Shown: positions 29,858 through 39,902 of the stretch, one piece after another
Layout: each line of letters begins with the position of its first letter
How positions within the stretch are numbered: the first letter of the stretch is position 1
Assembly: GCA_023091735.1 (NCBI GenBank)
Contig: JALKBU010000277.1
Coordinates: 1 to 52,306, forward strand
Direction: 5' to 3'
DNA: 52,306 bases
Origin: Trichomonas tenax
Taxonomy: Eukaryota; Parabasalia; Trichomonadida; Trichomonadidae
The notes under the pieces: model-generated
What the model was told of the DNA's origin: nothing
What the model saw: the letters and a program-made list of their open reading frames with translations, nothing else
Databases searched by the model: none
Position numbers and translations under genes: made by a program

Positions 29858-30616
29858 ATGGACTATTCGTCTATTATTCACGACCATGACGTCGAATCTA
29901 GGCACCAACAGGAGTATAACGACAGCGAGTCCATAGAGAGTGATCTAAATACAAATGTTCATCCACAATTTACGAAAATTAAACTACGAATGAAACAAGA
30001 CTTGATAAGTATACCGATATTCGCGTTTCCGTTATGCGTAGGCATTGTTTGCATGATTCTTTTCCTGATCGAAGGCCGCTGGTCCGGATATTTCCCGACC
30101 ATCTCTGAAACAGGAACAGAGCACCCAAACCGAGAATTTTTCGCGTCGATGATGTCTTGCGGATCTGTTACATCGTTGTTTATCCTTTTTATGTACTATA
30201 ATTATATGAAATTGACATTATCATTTAATTGCTTTGTTAACACTCTCCTTACAATCACCCTTGTGCTGGGTGTTATTGGTGTTGGTGGTCTTGGATTTTG
30301 CCCAATTAATGAAGTTTATCATTTTCATTTTGGTTTTGCTTTTACCGGCTTCTCTGGAATATTGGCATTTGAAACAATATCATATGTTATTGGCAAGAAA
30401 TCTACAAAACTCGCCATATTACGTGCATTTTTGATATTCGGTGCTTATTTTGGATATTTCTTGTTTGGATTCTCTGAAGTTCCTTTCAAAGGAAACACTG
30501 AAGTCACTGCTTCTACATTTGGTGAATGGACTTTATTATTTTGTATGCAGTTTGTTTTTGTTACTTGGGGACAAGAAATGAAATTCATGAATGTCCATAT
30601 AGCTTTCTTACCATGA
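29858..30616 (+). CDS. Frag1/DRAM/Sfk1-family multipass membrane protein
   Basis: A 252-residue protein with a polar N-terminus of about 48 residues and six predicted membrane helices (about 52-72, 97-116, 123-145, 150-170, 183-203, 218-238). Family marks are the extracytoplasmic FPTISETG followed by HPNREFF after helix 1, matching the conserved P-x-ISE motif, and the C-terminal GEWTLLFCMQFVFVTW matching the family's SEW block. Relatives include FRAG1/PGAP2, Sfk1 and DRAM, which act in GPI-anchor remodelling, phosphoinositide signalling or lysosomal autophagy. The sequence alone does not say which role applies here. The start is the first ATG after AT-rich 5' DNA. Confidence 0.75.
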   Translation: MDYSSIIHDHDVESRHQQEYNDSESIESDLNTNVHPQFTKIKLRMKQDLISIPIFAFPLCVGIVCMILFLIEGRWSGYFPTISETGTEHPNREFFASMMSCGSVTSLFILFMYYNYMKLTLSFNCFVNTLLTITLVLGVIGVGGLGFCPINEVYHFHFGFAFTGFSGILAFETISYVIGKKSTKLAILRAFLIFGAYFGYFLFGFSEVPFKGNTEVTASTFGEWTLLFCMQFVFVTWGQEMKFMNVHIAFLP

Positions 30617-30925
30617 TGTTTTTGTAATAAACTTTAATCTTCTATCCTATATCACAATTTTTTTGCCATTAATGCATTGCCATGAAATAACGGTTTCCAT
30701 CCATCATACAATGTCAATTCATCATTGTCCATTATAAAATTTTCTCTAATAGCATAAATTATTCTCATTTTTTATTAAAATTAAAAGATTAGTATAATTT
30801 GGATATGAATTATCATTGTAATCAAAATAATGGAGTAATCCTAGATGAATTCTGTGCTTATGAAGTTTATTCACATTCAAAAAAAAATTAATTGCAAATA
30901 CGTATAATCAGTAATGTAACTGAGT

Positions 30926-31381
30926 TCATCTGAAGTAACTGCGTACTGTATGAATCATATGGTCGATATTTTTGATACCATTTGTGATGAAATTCGTTTT
31001 CATCATCTCCGAGTGATTGAATTCGAAAAAACCTTTTACATTAATACTTGCTGTGGCATTGTGTTGCTGAAATCCGATCTCGGATACATCAAAGCCGGTG
31101 CCATAGTTCAAACATGCTCCTCTACTCTGCGAAGTACAATCTGAAGACATGCATAATTCATTAAAGAAACAAGATTCATCGCTCATTCCATTGAAATTAA
31201 GAACACTATCTAAACCTATGTTTCGAAATAAGCAGTGTGAAACATAGTAATTTTCTGTTCCAGAATTAATTGATTTGCCTTCGGTTTCATACTCATAGGC
31301 TTCATGATTCTTTTGGCCATAAAATTCTTTCCAATCACGTAGAATTGATGTAAATCCCACACTTCTCGCATCAATTTTGAA
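30926..31381 (-). pseudogene. beta-helix-like surface protein fragment
   Basis: An open minus-strand frame of about 150 codons between a TGA at 31382-31384 and its stop at 30926, with no ATG near the start. The repeated pattern of short strands with Asn and Cys turns (YYVSHCLFRNIG, SDCTSQSRGACLNYG) resembles right-handed beta-helix, Pmp-like repeats found in trichomonad surface proteins. Only a few repeats are left and no membrane anchor is seen. The family call is tentative. Confidence 0.35.
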
Positions 31382-31403
31382 TCATGAAATAAAAAATTGA
31401 AAC

Positions 31404-31430
31404 TGTCATGTAATTTTATTTTACATGACA
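31404..31430. promoter_or_regulatory. perfect inverted pair of TGTCATGTAA elements
   Basis: TGTCATGTAA (31404-31413), a 7-base spacer, then TTACATGACA (31421-31430), an exact reverse complement. It lies between the 5' end of the beta-helix fragment (minus strand) and Sec24 (plus strand), 116 bp before the Sec24 ATG. It is either a paired binding site or a small hairpin. Confidence 0.45.
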
Positions 31431-31545
31431 ATTCTATAAATAATAGGAATTTTCGGGATTTAAAGCGATAGATCGTTAGAAAATTCTTTGGATAGTTGAT
31501 CTCACCAATAAAATTATATCTGAAATTCTTACAGAAAGTGACAAA

Positions 31546-33573
31546 ATGAAAAGATATATTCATCCCACAGGAAATGATCCTTGTTTTTCGATAATTCCAA
31601 ACATTTCGACAGCAAGCGGTTCTAATACGATTTTTCCGTGGGGTATTGAGAATTTTGCTGATAAAACGTGTTGTAATTTGCCAACTTATTTCAGATCTTT
31701 TACACAAGCAATACCAAACTCCCCAGAAACTGCAGCACTAACGAAGGCACCAATAGGATTAATCATACAACCAGGAAAAGTCAACGATGTTTCATTAACT
31801 GATCTTTCAGAATCGATTATTCCCCGTTGTTCTCGTTGCTCTGCTTATGTTTCGTGTTTCTGCAAAGTCGATGATAAAAAACGTCGTTGGACTTGCGCTC
31901 TTTGTGGAAATACAACTCCTTATCCAGATAAATTTACAGAAATACCACGCAATTTCCTTACAAACTGCGTTTACGATGTCAGGGCACCTGCAGAATATAT
32001 CCAAAAACCACAAATCATGCCATCATTTTTATTCATCATTGATTTATCGATTGAAGCCATTGATTCAGGCTTTACGACACAATTTATTCGATCAATTAAA
32101 GCATCAATAGAACATGTTCCTGATTTTACGAATGTTTGTGTGATAACAATGGGAATGTACGCTTCTTTATATGATATTGAGACGTGCACGGAGGCAGTTA
32201 TCATAGATCCAGAAGAATACGTAGTTTCACCCAACTTTATCGTTAGACTTTCAGATTATCGACAACGATTTTATCATCTTTTAGATATAATTGCAAAGAA
32301 GACATCAAAAACGCGTGGAAATTGTTTAGGAAGTGCACTGAAAGTTGCTGAATCTGCATTACGTGTGTATGGTGGCGTTATTGTTGCTGGAACATGCACA
32401 ACACCTTCACTCGGCCCATTTGCTGTTGAAAACAGACTTCTTTTGCATGATGATGTTGCTGAAGTGAAGCTAATGCACTTACCAAATATTCCAAGCGGTC
32501 AGAAGTTCAGGGACACTGCATTAAAGATGAATAGAAGAGCATCATCATTGCATTTATTTGTTTACTCGGAAAGTTACGTTGAAGTCGCGATTTCAGGTCT
32601 TGCTTGCGGATTGACTGGTGGCAAGTGTTACTATTATAATAAATTCGATCCTGCGCAATTGCACAGCGATCTTTTCTGCACATTAACATGCCAATACTTC
32701 TGGCATGCGAGCATGCGACTGAGAGCATCAGAGGGCCTTCAGTTAGTAAAGATGATCGGGAACATGACTAATTATAATGAAGGACTCAGTATCAGCGTCA
32801 TGCCTGTCAACAGCAGCCTGACATTTGGCCTTAAAGTTCTAAGGCCAATCAACTGCGCAAGGTTCCAGGCAGGATTACTTTATACAGCATCACCAGGAAA
32901 AAGAATACTTCGTGTTTTCAATTTTGAGCTCCCAGTTTCCGGAGATGCTTCTGTTCTACAGCAGGGATATGATGAAGCAGCTCTTGGCGCATTCTTCCTC
33001 AAAGCTATGACATTGAACACATTAAACGTTGGTTCGAGAAGAAGTGCAGAACTAGCAAGCGAAGATTACAAAGAACTTGTCGCAAGAAACTCAAAGTTCA
33101 AAGCTCTTCCACATATAATGTTTGGTGCATTGAAGAGCCAAGTGTTTACAGATCCACCTCTTGCAAGTGTAGACTACAAGATGGCAATGATCATTAACTT
33201 GAGGATGACATCGGTTGCAGAAACAGTTCTCATTGCATATCCAATGCTTTTCGATGTTTTACAGAAGAAGATTTTGCCTCTTAGACAAGACAAAATCAAA
33301 GAAGGTATATTCGCATTAGGAAGGTACAACAACGTGAATTTATGGTGCTCTTCTGATGAATATATCCCACAGATGAAAGCATTACTTGATGAAAATGGCG
33401 AACCAAAAGGTGTTTTAGCAGAATTTGTCAACAACATTAGAAGCATGACAGGAAAGTATCTAAGAGTTGTTGTTACATCATACAAAGAAAATAAGGACTT
33501 CATTGACTCATTCATGGTTGAAACAGTATCAAATCCTGATTTCGATACTTGGCTTCAATTCGGTGCAATATGA
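31546..33573 (+). CDS. SEC24: COPII coat subunit Sec24
   Basis: A 675-residue Sec23/Sec24 family protein. Domains in order: a short N-terminus (to about 90); a zinc finger with Cys95/Cys98 and Cys117/Cys120 (CSRCSAYV, WTCALCGN); a von Willebrand-like trunk starting near PSFLFIIDLSIEAID; a beta-sandwich; a helical domain (MAMIINLRMTSVAET); and a gelsolin-like C-terminus (NVNLWCSSDEYIPQM). Sec24 is the cargo-selecting partner of Sec23 in COPII vesicles leaving the ER. The long proline-rich N-terminal extension of yeast and animal Sec24 is almost absent here. I choose Sec24 over Sec23 because the finger reads RCSRCSAYVSCF, close to the Sec24 RCRRCRTYINPF block, and because the trunk sequence fits. 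The start is the first ATG, 116 bp after a palindromic motif pair. Confidence 0.88.
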   Translation: MKRYIHPTGNDPCFSIIPNISTASGSNTIFPWGIENFADKTCCNLPTYFRSFTQAIPNSPETAALTKAPIGLIIQPGKVNDVSLTDLSESIIPRCSRCSAYVSCFCKVDDKKRRWTCALCGNTTPYPDKFTEIPRNFLTNCVYDVRAPAEYIQKPQIMPSFLFIIDLSIEAIDSGFTTQFIRSIKASIEHVPDFTNVCVITMGMYASLYDIETCTEAVIIDPEEYVVSPNFIVRLSDYRQRFYHLLDIIAKKTSKTRGNCLGSALKVAESALRVYGGVIVAGTCTTPSLGPFAVENRLLLHDDVAEVKLMHLPNIPSGQKFRDTALKMNRRASSLHLFVYSESYVEVAISGLACGLTGGKCYYYNKFDPAQLHSDLFCTLTCQYFWHASMRLRASEGLQLVKMIGNMTNYNEGLSISVMPVNSSLTFGLKVLRPINCARFQAGLLYTASPGKRILRVFNFELPVSGDASVLQQGYDEAALGAFFLKAMTLNTLNVGSRRSAELASEDYKELVARNSKFKALPHIMFGALKSQVFTDPPLASVDYKMAMIINLRMTSVAETVLIAYPMLFDVLQKKILPLRQDKIKEGIFALGRYNNVNLWCSSDEYIPQMKALLDENGEPKGVLAEFVNNIRSMTGKYLRVVVTSYKENKDFIDSFMVETVSNPDFDTWLQFGAI

Positions 33574-33966
33574 ATATGATTGTTTTATTATAAAGATAGT
33601 TTTGTTTGTAGTTTATCTATTTGAAGTTTACCAAAACCTCGAATTACAATACATTTCATGATAAGTGCAATGAAATGATCTCAATGAATTTTATTTGGAA
33701 TTTAATATGAGCTTTATGGTTGTTTTAAAGATATTACATTATTCTGTAGTTTTTCATTCCAGGAAATGGTTCATATTTCAGTTATTGATACTTAATTAAT
33801 TAGAATTTTATGAGAATGATGAAATGGTGAAAAATATTTTCTATTTAAATAGATAAACTGTTTTTAAAATATGTGATCAATGAAATGGCTGAAGAAATAA
33901 TATCTTTTACCTGAAAATCGAAAATAACCTTATATAAGTGATGAAGCTTGTCACTTTTATTACCTG
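33574..33966. other. intergenic region
   Basis: AT-rich, no ORF. TGTCACTTTTAT at 33950-33961, about 10 bp before the next ATG, contains TCACTT, which fits the trichomonad initiator consensus TCA-Py-T; this use is inferred. Confidence 0.4.
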
Positions 33967-34545
33967 ATGTTTTTCTTCTTTTTCTTCAACTATTTGACCA
34001 ATTCGAGGAAACTCGAATCAATCGTCCAGAAGTACAAAGAGCAGCTCAGTAAGGACCGAACAGTCGCGAAAGAAGAGGAAGCAATCCTTTGGGCACTCGG
34101 CGAATTTGCACAACAGCTCGATAAAACGGTAACTGGCGAAGAGGTCAACAAGGAAATTGGTGATAAAGTCAATTCCATCTTAGAAAGAGTCGATATCGCT
34201 GATGCTGTACTTAGAAAAGATTTCAATGAAATGAAATTCGAGTTTACACAGGTTAAACAGCAAATATCTAATCTTGTACAAAGCTCAAAGGCCCAAATCT
34301 TATCAGAAATTGATCATTTCAAAGAGCAATTAACCGAAGCGCTAAAACAACTTGTTGAAGCAGATCGCCAAGTAAAAACACACGCGCATTCAAATATAGG
34401 TGCTGCTGCAAAGCAAGTTATGAAAAAATTACGCAATAAATCCATCAGAAGATCTGTAATTTTCTTCTGCGTGTTCCAGGGACTTTTAGCTTTAGGAGTT
34501 GTCTACTACAAGAAGCTCGAAAAGCAATTGCGCATGTTACTCTAA
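33967..34545 (+). CDS. coiled-coil protein with C-terminal membrane anchor
   Basis: A 192-residue protein, family not recognised. A Phe-rich first seven residues precede a long coiled coil (about 15-150: KLESIVQKYKEQLSKD through FKEQLTEALKQLVEADRQ), then a basic stretch (KKLRNKSIRRS) and one membrane helix at about 165-182 (VIFFCVFQGLLALGVVYY), leaving about ten residues after it. This is the layout of a tail-anchored or type II protein facing the cytosol, like SNARE-type or tethering factors, but no SNARE zero-layer pattern is obvious. A putative initiator TCACTT lies just upstream, which supports the chosen start. Alternatively, the gene could be a 5'-truncated relic of a larger protein. 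Confidence 0.6.
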   Translation: MFFFFFFNYLTNSRKLESIVQKYKEQLSKDRTVAKEEEAILWALGEFAQQLDKTVTGEEVNKEIGDKVNSILERVDIADAVLRKDFNEMKFEFTQVKQQISNLVQSSKAQILSEIDHFKEQLTEALKQLVEADRQVKTHAHSNIGAAAKQVMKKLRNKSIRRSVIFFCVFQGLLALGVVYYKKLEKQLRMLL

Positions 34546-34646
34546 TTGATTTTTTTATATATGAACGTAAAAAATTTATACTATTTTATTATATCACAAA
34601 AATAAGATTGTTTAAAAAATTGTATTCTTTTATAAACATTATACAA

Positions 34647-35135
34647 TTACTTCTCAAGGCGATTTTGAACTTGACGCAATATATTCAAGAACTCTGATGC
34701 AACAGAGTTTTCCACGCCCTCCTCGAATGTAGAAGACTCCTTTGCATTCTCTATGTAGTCATTTGCTGCTGATAAAATTGTTTTGATTGATAATTCGAGA
34801 ACTTGTGGAGATAATACCTTTGATAGCGGTTTTTCGTCCTTTTCGAGAGCGAATTGCTCAGTATCTACTGAATTAGTCAACATCGCAAAATTGCTAATTG
34901 CCGTATATTCGTCCTGGTTGATCGAATCATCGGATGTGAACGCCAAGGGATTATCCAAGAGGTAGGATTCGAATGCAGCAGCTCTTTCGGTCTCGTTTTC
35001 CGGTTTATTTTTGCAATTGCGGCATTTGCAGTTGCATTTGCAATGCTTGGAGTGCAAGAAACAAGGGCATGATGTGGACAAGCAATCACCCTCGCAATTG
35101 CAGCATTGCATGTGCTTCTGCTCACTCTGCTCCAT
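34647..35135 (-). CDS. single CXC-domain (tesmin/TSO1/LIN54-like) protein
   Basis: A 162-residue protein; I use the ATG at 35133-35135 because the open frame further upstream begins only with GTG. Residues 11-43 form one CXC domain with nine closely spaced cysteines in the family order (CNCEGDC, CPCF, CKCNCKCRNCKN). CXC domains bind zinc and, in LIN54, tesmin and TSO1, recognise DNA; those proteins normally carry two such domains joined by an RNPxAF linker. Here a single domain is followed by a helical, acidic C-terminus (LEKDEKPLSKVLSPQVLELSI). Fragmentary linker similarity may remain in NPLAF. A nuclear DNA-binding role is inferred. Upstream lie two TGACATGTAAA-type elements at 35252-35303. 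Confidence 0.75.
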   Translation of the reverse strand: MEQSEQKHMQCCNCEGDCLSTSCPCFLHSKHCKCNCKCRNCKNKPENETERAAAFESYLLDNPLAFTSDDSINQDEYTAISNFAMLTNSVDTEQFALEKDEKPLSKVLSPQVLELSIKTILSAANDYIENAKESSTFEEGVENSVASEFLNILRQVQNRLEK

Positions 35136-35251
35136 TAATAAACGTACACTAAATAATGTCAGATCGGAAGATTTTGTATTTTGAATGGAATTAGAGCTAA
35201 CGCACACTATAAATGATATATCTGATTTTTAGTCGGCAGAAAAGTGGAAAC

Positions 35252-35303
35252 TTTACATGACATTTATTTTTTACGCTTTAAAAATTTGACAATTTACATG
35301 TCA
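35252..35303 (-). promoter_or_regulatory. two TGACATGTAAA-type elements upstream of CXC gene
   Basis: On the minus strand these read TGTCATGTAAA (35262-35252) and TGACATGTAAA (35303-35293). They lie 117-168 bp upstream of the ATG of the CXC-domain gene. A promoter role is inferred from recurrence and position. Confidence 0.4.
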
Positions 35304-35419
35304 TAAGATATTTATTCACATCATTTCATGCAAATCAATCACAATACTACTAATAATCAAATGCATTTGTAGGTGGACACTCATTGCATCTTGATTTTGA
35401 GATTATAGTTCATCATTCG

Positions 35420-35830
35420 ACTTTAATGTTCAAATTCATTGAATTATAAATCGACTTGAAAGGAAACTGCACTTATGTTGCGAGAAACCAATTGGTCTTG
35501 GCGCACATTTGCAAAGACTTCTTTCGATTTTTGATAAACTAAATGATAAAATCGGAGAACTTGTTATAGGTATTGTCAAACTTGCATTTTCTGAATCAAT
35601 TACAAGTCACCGATCTTTCAAGTCTTTTGCATACGCTGCAGGCTCTCCTAAAAACATTGATCCGAAGAGATTGGCTTATCAACTCTACCTCGCTCTGTTT
35701 TCAATAGGTGTCGTTATCACTGATGAATAACTTTCAAATTTCCTCGATCTCATTATTCACAATACAGAAATCTGGTCAAAGGCATTATCATCAACATTTA
35801 TGCGTACTTGCAATCATTGGAGTCACACCG
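35420..35830 (+). pseudogene. possible coding relic, unassigned
   Basis: A plus-strand frame reads through GLGAHLQRLLSIFDKLNDK and PKRLAYQLYLALFSIGVV to a stop at 35728-35730, then stays open after that stop with a similarly helical peptide (FLDLIIHNTEIWSKALSS). There is no ATG at a sensible start. It looks like a decayed helical-repeat protein gene. I recognise no family. Confidence 0.3.
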
Positions 35831-36033
35831 TTAGTTGATAGCTACGTTAATAATGGAGAATTCATTGACGTTAATAATGAATGATTTTTTTCGAAATGTC
35901 TGAATAAATGAATGATTTTTCGTAATATATAGTGGGCATATAAAGAAAGAATAAGCGTTTGTAGTTGCTGATTGGAAAATAAACATAGATGAAAGAGTTA
36001 CAAACACATAAACATAGATGTGCAACAAATTGA

Positions 36034-37116
36034 TTAAATCGGGTAATGATTCTTATCGAAATCATTGACTGTCTGTGCAACAATGTCTTTAGCCTCCATC
36101 ATAGCAGATTTGTTCTCTTCAGACATTTGTTCGCATTTCTGAGAAAGCTCGCCAAGCATTTCTTGGGTTGGAGAATTAGCGAGACTTTGTTTAATCGTTT
36201 CGAGATTATCTGTTGTTTTCTGGATTGAATTTTGGATCTGGCCACTTTTAATAGATGCTTTTTCAACGATTGGTGAATAAGTTTCCATTATAGAAGAAAT
36301 AGATTGCTTCCTCAAAGATATTGATTTCATTATTGAATTAATTTCATCAATATCATTATTAATTGTTTGTGACACTTGATAAAATGTTGAATATGCGTTA
36401 TTTATTTTCATGTCCTGCTTCTTATATTGCGCTATTGCGTCCATATTTGCCTTGTTTACGCCGTTTTGATTTTCGTCTTCTTCTGCAATTTTGATTGATT
36501 GCTCATTTCTCGAAATAGCATCGAAAAGAAGTAATTTAAGTGTTGACTGGAGCTCTAACAGCTCTCTCATATCATTAGCTTGATTCTCTATATCTTTGTT
36601 GAGCTGTTTCAATTTTAATGAAAACGTTGTATCATCATTAGGTGAAATTTGAGATAATTTTTCATTGAGCGATCGCAGTTTTCTGTTGTTTTCTTCTTTT
36701 TCTTGATGTAATCGAGATTTTAGTTCAATAAAGCGATCTTCTGGAAATTTTGATTGCTTTGGTCGTGGAATATAGAAAGGACCGGGATGCTCTTGTATAA
36801 ATTTATCAATGTACCTGTTTTGATAGACAGCAATCTCTTTAAAACTATTTAGAAGATCATTATAGACTTTTTCGATAGAATTGTTCAAATAATTCTTATC
36901 ACTGATTTCAGGAACAGTTTGTTCCTCTTCGAAATCATCAAGGAATGATGTTTTATGTTCAGCTTGTGAAATTAATTTCCGAATCTGTGAAATTTTGAAG
37001 TTCAAATCGACCGGAAATCTATTGGATAAATCAGAAATATGGTCCTCTAACTTTTCTACCTTGTTTTGTGTTTCTTTTAATAAACTATCAAGATATGAAA
37101 GATTAGAATCATTCAT
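36034..37116 (-). CDS. long coiled-coil protein, 360 residues
   Basis: ATG at 37114-37116. Nearly all of the protein is charged heptad sequence: coiled coils at about 5-60, 75-110, 125-235 and 250-345, separated by a short Pro-rich break HPGPFYIPRPKQS near 108-120. There are no cysteines in catalytic arrangement, no membrane helix and no signal peptide. The function is unknown; comparable proteins serve as cytoskeletal or basal-body scaffolds in flagellates. It is divergent from another coiled-coil gene at 37323, and 206 bp with several TGACATGTAAA elements lie between them, so the two may be co-regulated. Confidence 0.7.
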   Translation of the reverse strand: MNDSNLSYLDSLLKETQNKVEKLEDHISDLSNRFPVDLNFKISQIRKLISQAEHKTSFLDDFEEEQTVPEISDKNYLNNSIEKVYNDLLNSFKEIAVYQNRYIDKFIQEHPGPFYIPRPKQSKFPEDRFIELKSRLHQEKEENNRKLRSLNEKLSQISPNDDTTFSLKLKQLNKDIENQANDMRELLELQSTLKLLLFDAISRNEQSIKIAEEDENQNGVNKANMDAIAQYKKQDMKINNAYSTFYQVSQTINNDIDEINSIMKSISLRKQSISSIMETYSPIVEKASIKSGQIQNSIQKTTDNLETIKQSLANSPTQEMLGELSQKCEQMSEENKSAMMEAKDIVAQTVNDFDKNHYPI

Positions 37117-37322
37117 AACGTGATTTTTAAAAGTGCCAAGTATTACATGTCAAAAATAAATTTATGTGTCAATTTATGTGTAAAAACAATTTTTTGTCAT
37201 GTAAACTTTTGTATATAATGAAAAAGTGGCAATTATTAAAAATTTTGACATGTAAATATCAAATTTGTGAATGATTCAAAAGTGTCAAAATCTTCAAAAA
37301 GTGGCAACTGTTTTATACTTAA
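37117..37322. promoter_or_regulatory. bidirectional promoter region with TGACATGTAAA elements
   Basis: These 206 bp between two divergent genes hold TTACATGTCA (37143-37152), GTCATGTAAAC (37196-37206) and TGACATGTAAA (37247-37257), plus ATGTGTCAATTTATGTGT between the first two and the short motif CACTTTT or its complement near each ATG. This is the densest cluster of the element in the window. Confidence 0.5.
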
Positions 37323-39467
37323 ATGCTTCGTAATTTGTCTTCAAACACATCATTAAACGGAGGAAGACAGAAAAATAGGCGCATTCCACCTAAAAACAGC
37401 GAAGGAGCACAAAAAACAAGTAATCAATCGATTGTAAATTCCCCAAAACACGCATTTTCATCAGAAGATAGTCGCCCAAATCTTACGAGGTTTAATAATT
37501 GCTTCAATAACCTTTTGAAAGCACTTTCTTCCGTCCGTTTACTGCCACAAGTAAGTTTACAAGAATTAATAAAATCCGTTAGAACAACTAAAACTGTTGG
37601 CGAATCTTTGATCAAAGGAAATGTGTCAAAAGCGAATAACACAAAGCGAAACACGTTTTGGACAAATTGGAATCAGCTTCAAAATACGACAACACGCGAA
37701 TTTGGCTCTCAGCTCACAAAAGTTCGAAATATATGTTTCAGATACTTCAGATCCCTTCGCTCGTTAATAACCAATGCTCAAACTAATTCAGGCGAACAAA
37801 ATGAAAATTCAAATTTGTTAAATAAGCTTATTGATTCTATTGATGAGTTCGAGAGTCATGCTGAAGCACTTTTTGACATAAAACTCAACAATCCACAATA
37901 TGATGCCGCTGAAGTTGATTCATTAATCACAAAGATCAAAAATTTGCAGAAAGAACTTTCGACAACATATAAACCAGTTCTTGTTGGCAACACTAAAGTC
38001 AGTGGAAGATCGATCGCCAATCAAGCTGCTTCTGATGTTAAAGGATTAATTCAAACTTTCAAAGATTTCAAAGATCTTCATGCATTCTCATCACAGTTCA
38101 ATGCCATGCTTCAGGATGCATACGCTGAAGTTCAGGTGATGATTCCTGGTGCCGATGAGCTTCCTGTCGAAAATAACGTTCCTGTTGAAAAAGTTCATCT
38201 AAACATTCCTAAATCTAAGATAGCAATCAACGAAAAACCACAGAAACCGGTTGATGTCAATGATAACTCAATGGAATCACTTAAAGCAAGATTAAACATC
38301 TCCAAGAAATCAATTGCACAGCTAAATAACGAAATTGCAACATCGCAGAAATCACTTGATCAAGAAAAGGCTTTATTTGCGAGACTGAAGAAGAATTTCG
38401 GCAAGAAGCAAAAAGAAGTCAATAACGCCAGAGCTGAAGTCGATGAACTCAACAAACAAGAAAACAAATTAAAACAGCAGAAGGAAGAGTTGCTCAAAAA
38501 GATTGAAAGTCTTCAAGAAGCATTAGAAGAAAAGCCGAAGACAGTAGAAAGAACAGTGGAACTGGATGAGATTATTTTAGATTCGCAGAACCTTAAGAAT
38601 CAACTTGTCGTCGCCGAAGACCAGATGCTGACAACATATGACACAGTGATTGAACTGAATGCTGAATATGCAACATTACAGAAGCACGTCAAAAATAATA
38701 AAGAATATGAAACGAACAAAGTTCTCAGACAAAAATTGATTGGCAAACTCACTGAGAATATGAATGAACGATTTAACGTACTTGTGTTGACATCTATTAA
38801 GGACAGAGTGCAAGGAGGAGTTATTGTTCAGCATCCGACTAAAGTTGAGTCATCAAGAAAACGTCTTAAATCATTGAACATGGAATTAAGCGAGAAAACA
38901 GCTCAATACGATAATGCAAGGAAAGTTTGTCAGTCATTAGTTCTTGAAAGATATACGTTGAAGTGCCCATCGCCTCAGCGTGATGAGGAGCTCTTGCAGA
39001 AACTTGGAAGAGTTCGTTCTGAGTTCGATAAGATCTGCGAAACAACAATTCCACGCCGCTCAATGTCTGAGATGAACGAGATCGATTCTATTGTTATGAG
39101 ATTTGATTCAAGACTATATAGGACTAGACGTGCAATGATGAGTGATCCTGCAGCAGAAGCGGCCGACGAAGTTAAATTAATCACAGAAGAAATCGAGCAC
39201 TTAAAGAAGAGATACTATGCTGTTTGCAACTGGAATGAAGAGCTCTCAATGAATGACATGCGTGAAAAAGCAAGAGCATTAACATTACAATCTGTACAAC
39301 TCGCAGCACTAAACAAGAAACTCCAGAATCCTTCGTTTGATGACAAAGAATATGTATCCAATTTCATAGAAGTCTTAACTAATGAAGTCAAACAAGTCTC
39401 TCAAATGGTGGAAGAAATTAATGAATCTGTTCAAGAAATATCCCCTTATGTTGGTTCTATACCATAA
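37323..39467 (+). CDS. long coiled-coil protein, 714 residues
   Basis: One clean frame from an ATG at 37323. A basic, Ser/Asn-rich N-terminus (about 1-50) is followed by a helical globular-looking part (50-270), a short break with VEKVHLNIPKSK, and then a long coiled coil from about 315 to 520 (LNNEIATSQKSLDQEKALFARLK, KQQKEELLKKIESLQEALEEK). More helices follow to the end. There is no membrane segment or known catalytic motif. I do not recognise the family; the layout fits cytoskeletal or centrosome/basal-body proteins. It shares a promoter region with the divergent coiled-coil gene at 36034-37116. Confidence 0.72.
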   Translation: MLRNLSSNTSLNGGRQKNRRIPPKNSEGAQKTSNQSIVNSPKHAFSSEDSRPNLTRFNNCFNNLLKALSSVRLLPQVSLQELIKSVRTTKTVGESLIKGNVSKANNTKRNTFWTNWNQLQNTTTREFGSQLTKVRNICFRYFRSLRSLITNAQTNSGEQNENSNLLNKLIDSIDEFESHAEALFDIKLNNPQYDAAEVDSLITKIKNLQKELSTTYKPVLVGNTKVSGRSIANQAASDVKGLIQTFKDFKDLHAFSSQFNAMLQDAYAEVQVMIPGADELPVENNVPVEKVHLNIPKSKIAINEKPQKPVDVNDNSMESLKARLNISKKSIAQLNNEIATSQKSLDQEKALFARLKKNFGKKQKEVNNARAEVDELNKQENKLKQQKEELLKKIESLQEALEEKPKTVERTVELDEIILDSQNLKNQLVVAEDQMLTTYDTVIELNAEYATLQKHVKNNKEYETNKVLRQKLIGKLTENMNERFNVLVLTSIKDRVQGGVIVQHPTKVESSRKRLKSLNMELSEKTAQYDNARKVCQSLVLERYTLKCPSPQRDEELLQKLGRVRSEFDKICETTIPRRSMSEMNEIDSIVMRFDSRLYRTRRAMMSDPAAEAADEVKLITEEIEHLKKRYYAVCNWNEELSMNDMREKARALTLQSVQLAALNKKLQNPSFDDKEYVSNFIEVLTNEVKQVSQMVEEINESVQEISPYVGSIP

Positions 39468-39902
39468 CTTATTTTGTTTTAGTATGTAAATGTTATTTAA
39501 TCTATTGATATCTTGGATTCGTGCTAACATAATCTCAAAAGAAATTAGGAAAAAAATTAAGTGATATATTATGAAAAAGAAACACCATTATATTATGTTG
39601 AATGGGATATGGCTGAAGACTTTTAAAAAAATGTTCAAATGACGGCTTTGAAATAGAAATTGATGGTTTGCATTTGATGAATTGTGCCTGGTTGTATGGA
39701 TCTGGGGATTGTTTTGAATATTTGTGTCCAAATTAAGCAACAAACACAATAGTTGGTGGAAATTCAATAATAATAGATGCATTATTGCCACAAAATTAAT
39801 TTCCTAAAATCATGGCTTGTCCAAGCTGTTAAGTATTATCGTAACAAAGTTGCTAACTTATTATTAGAACAAATCATTCGCATTTGATCATCATTGTTAT
39901 TT

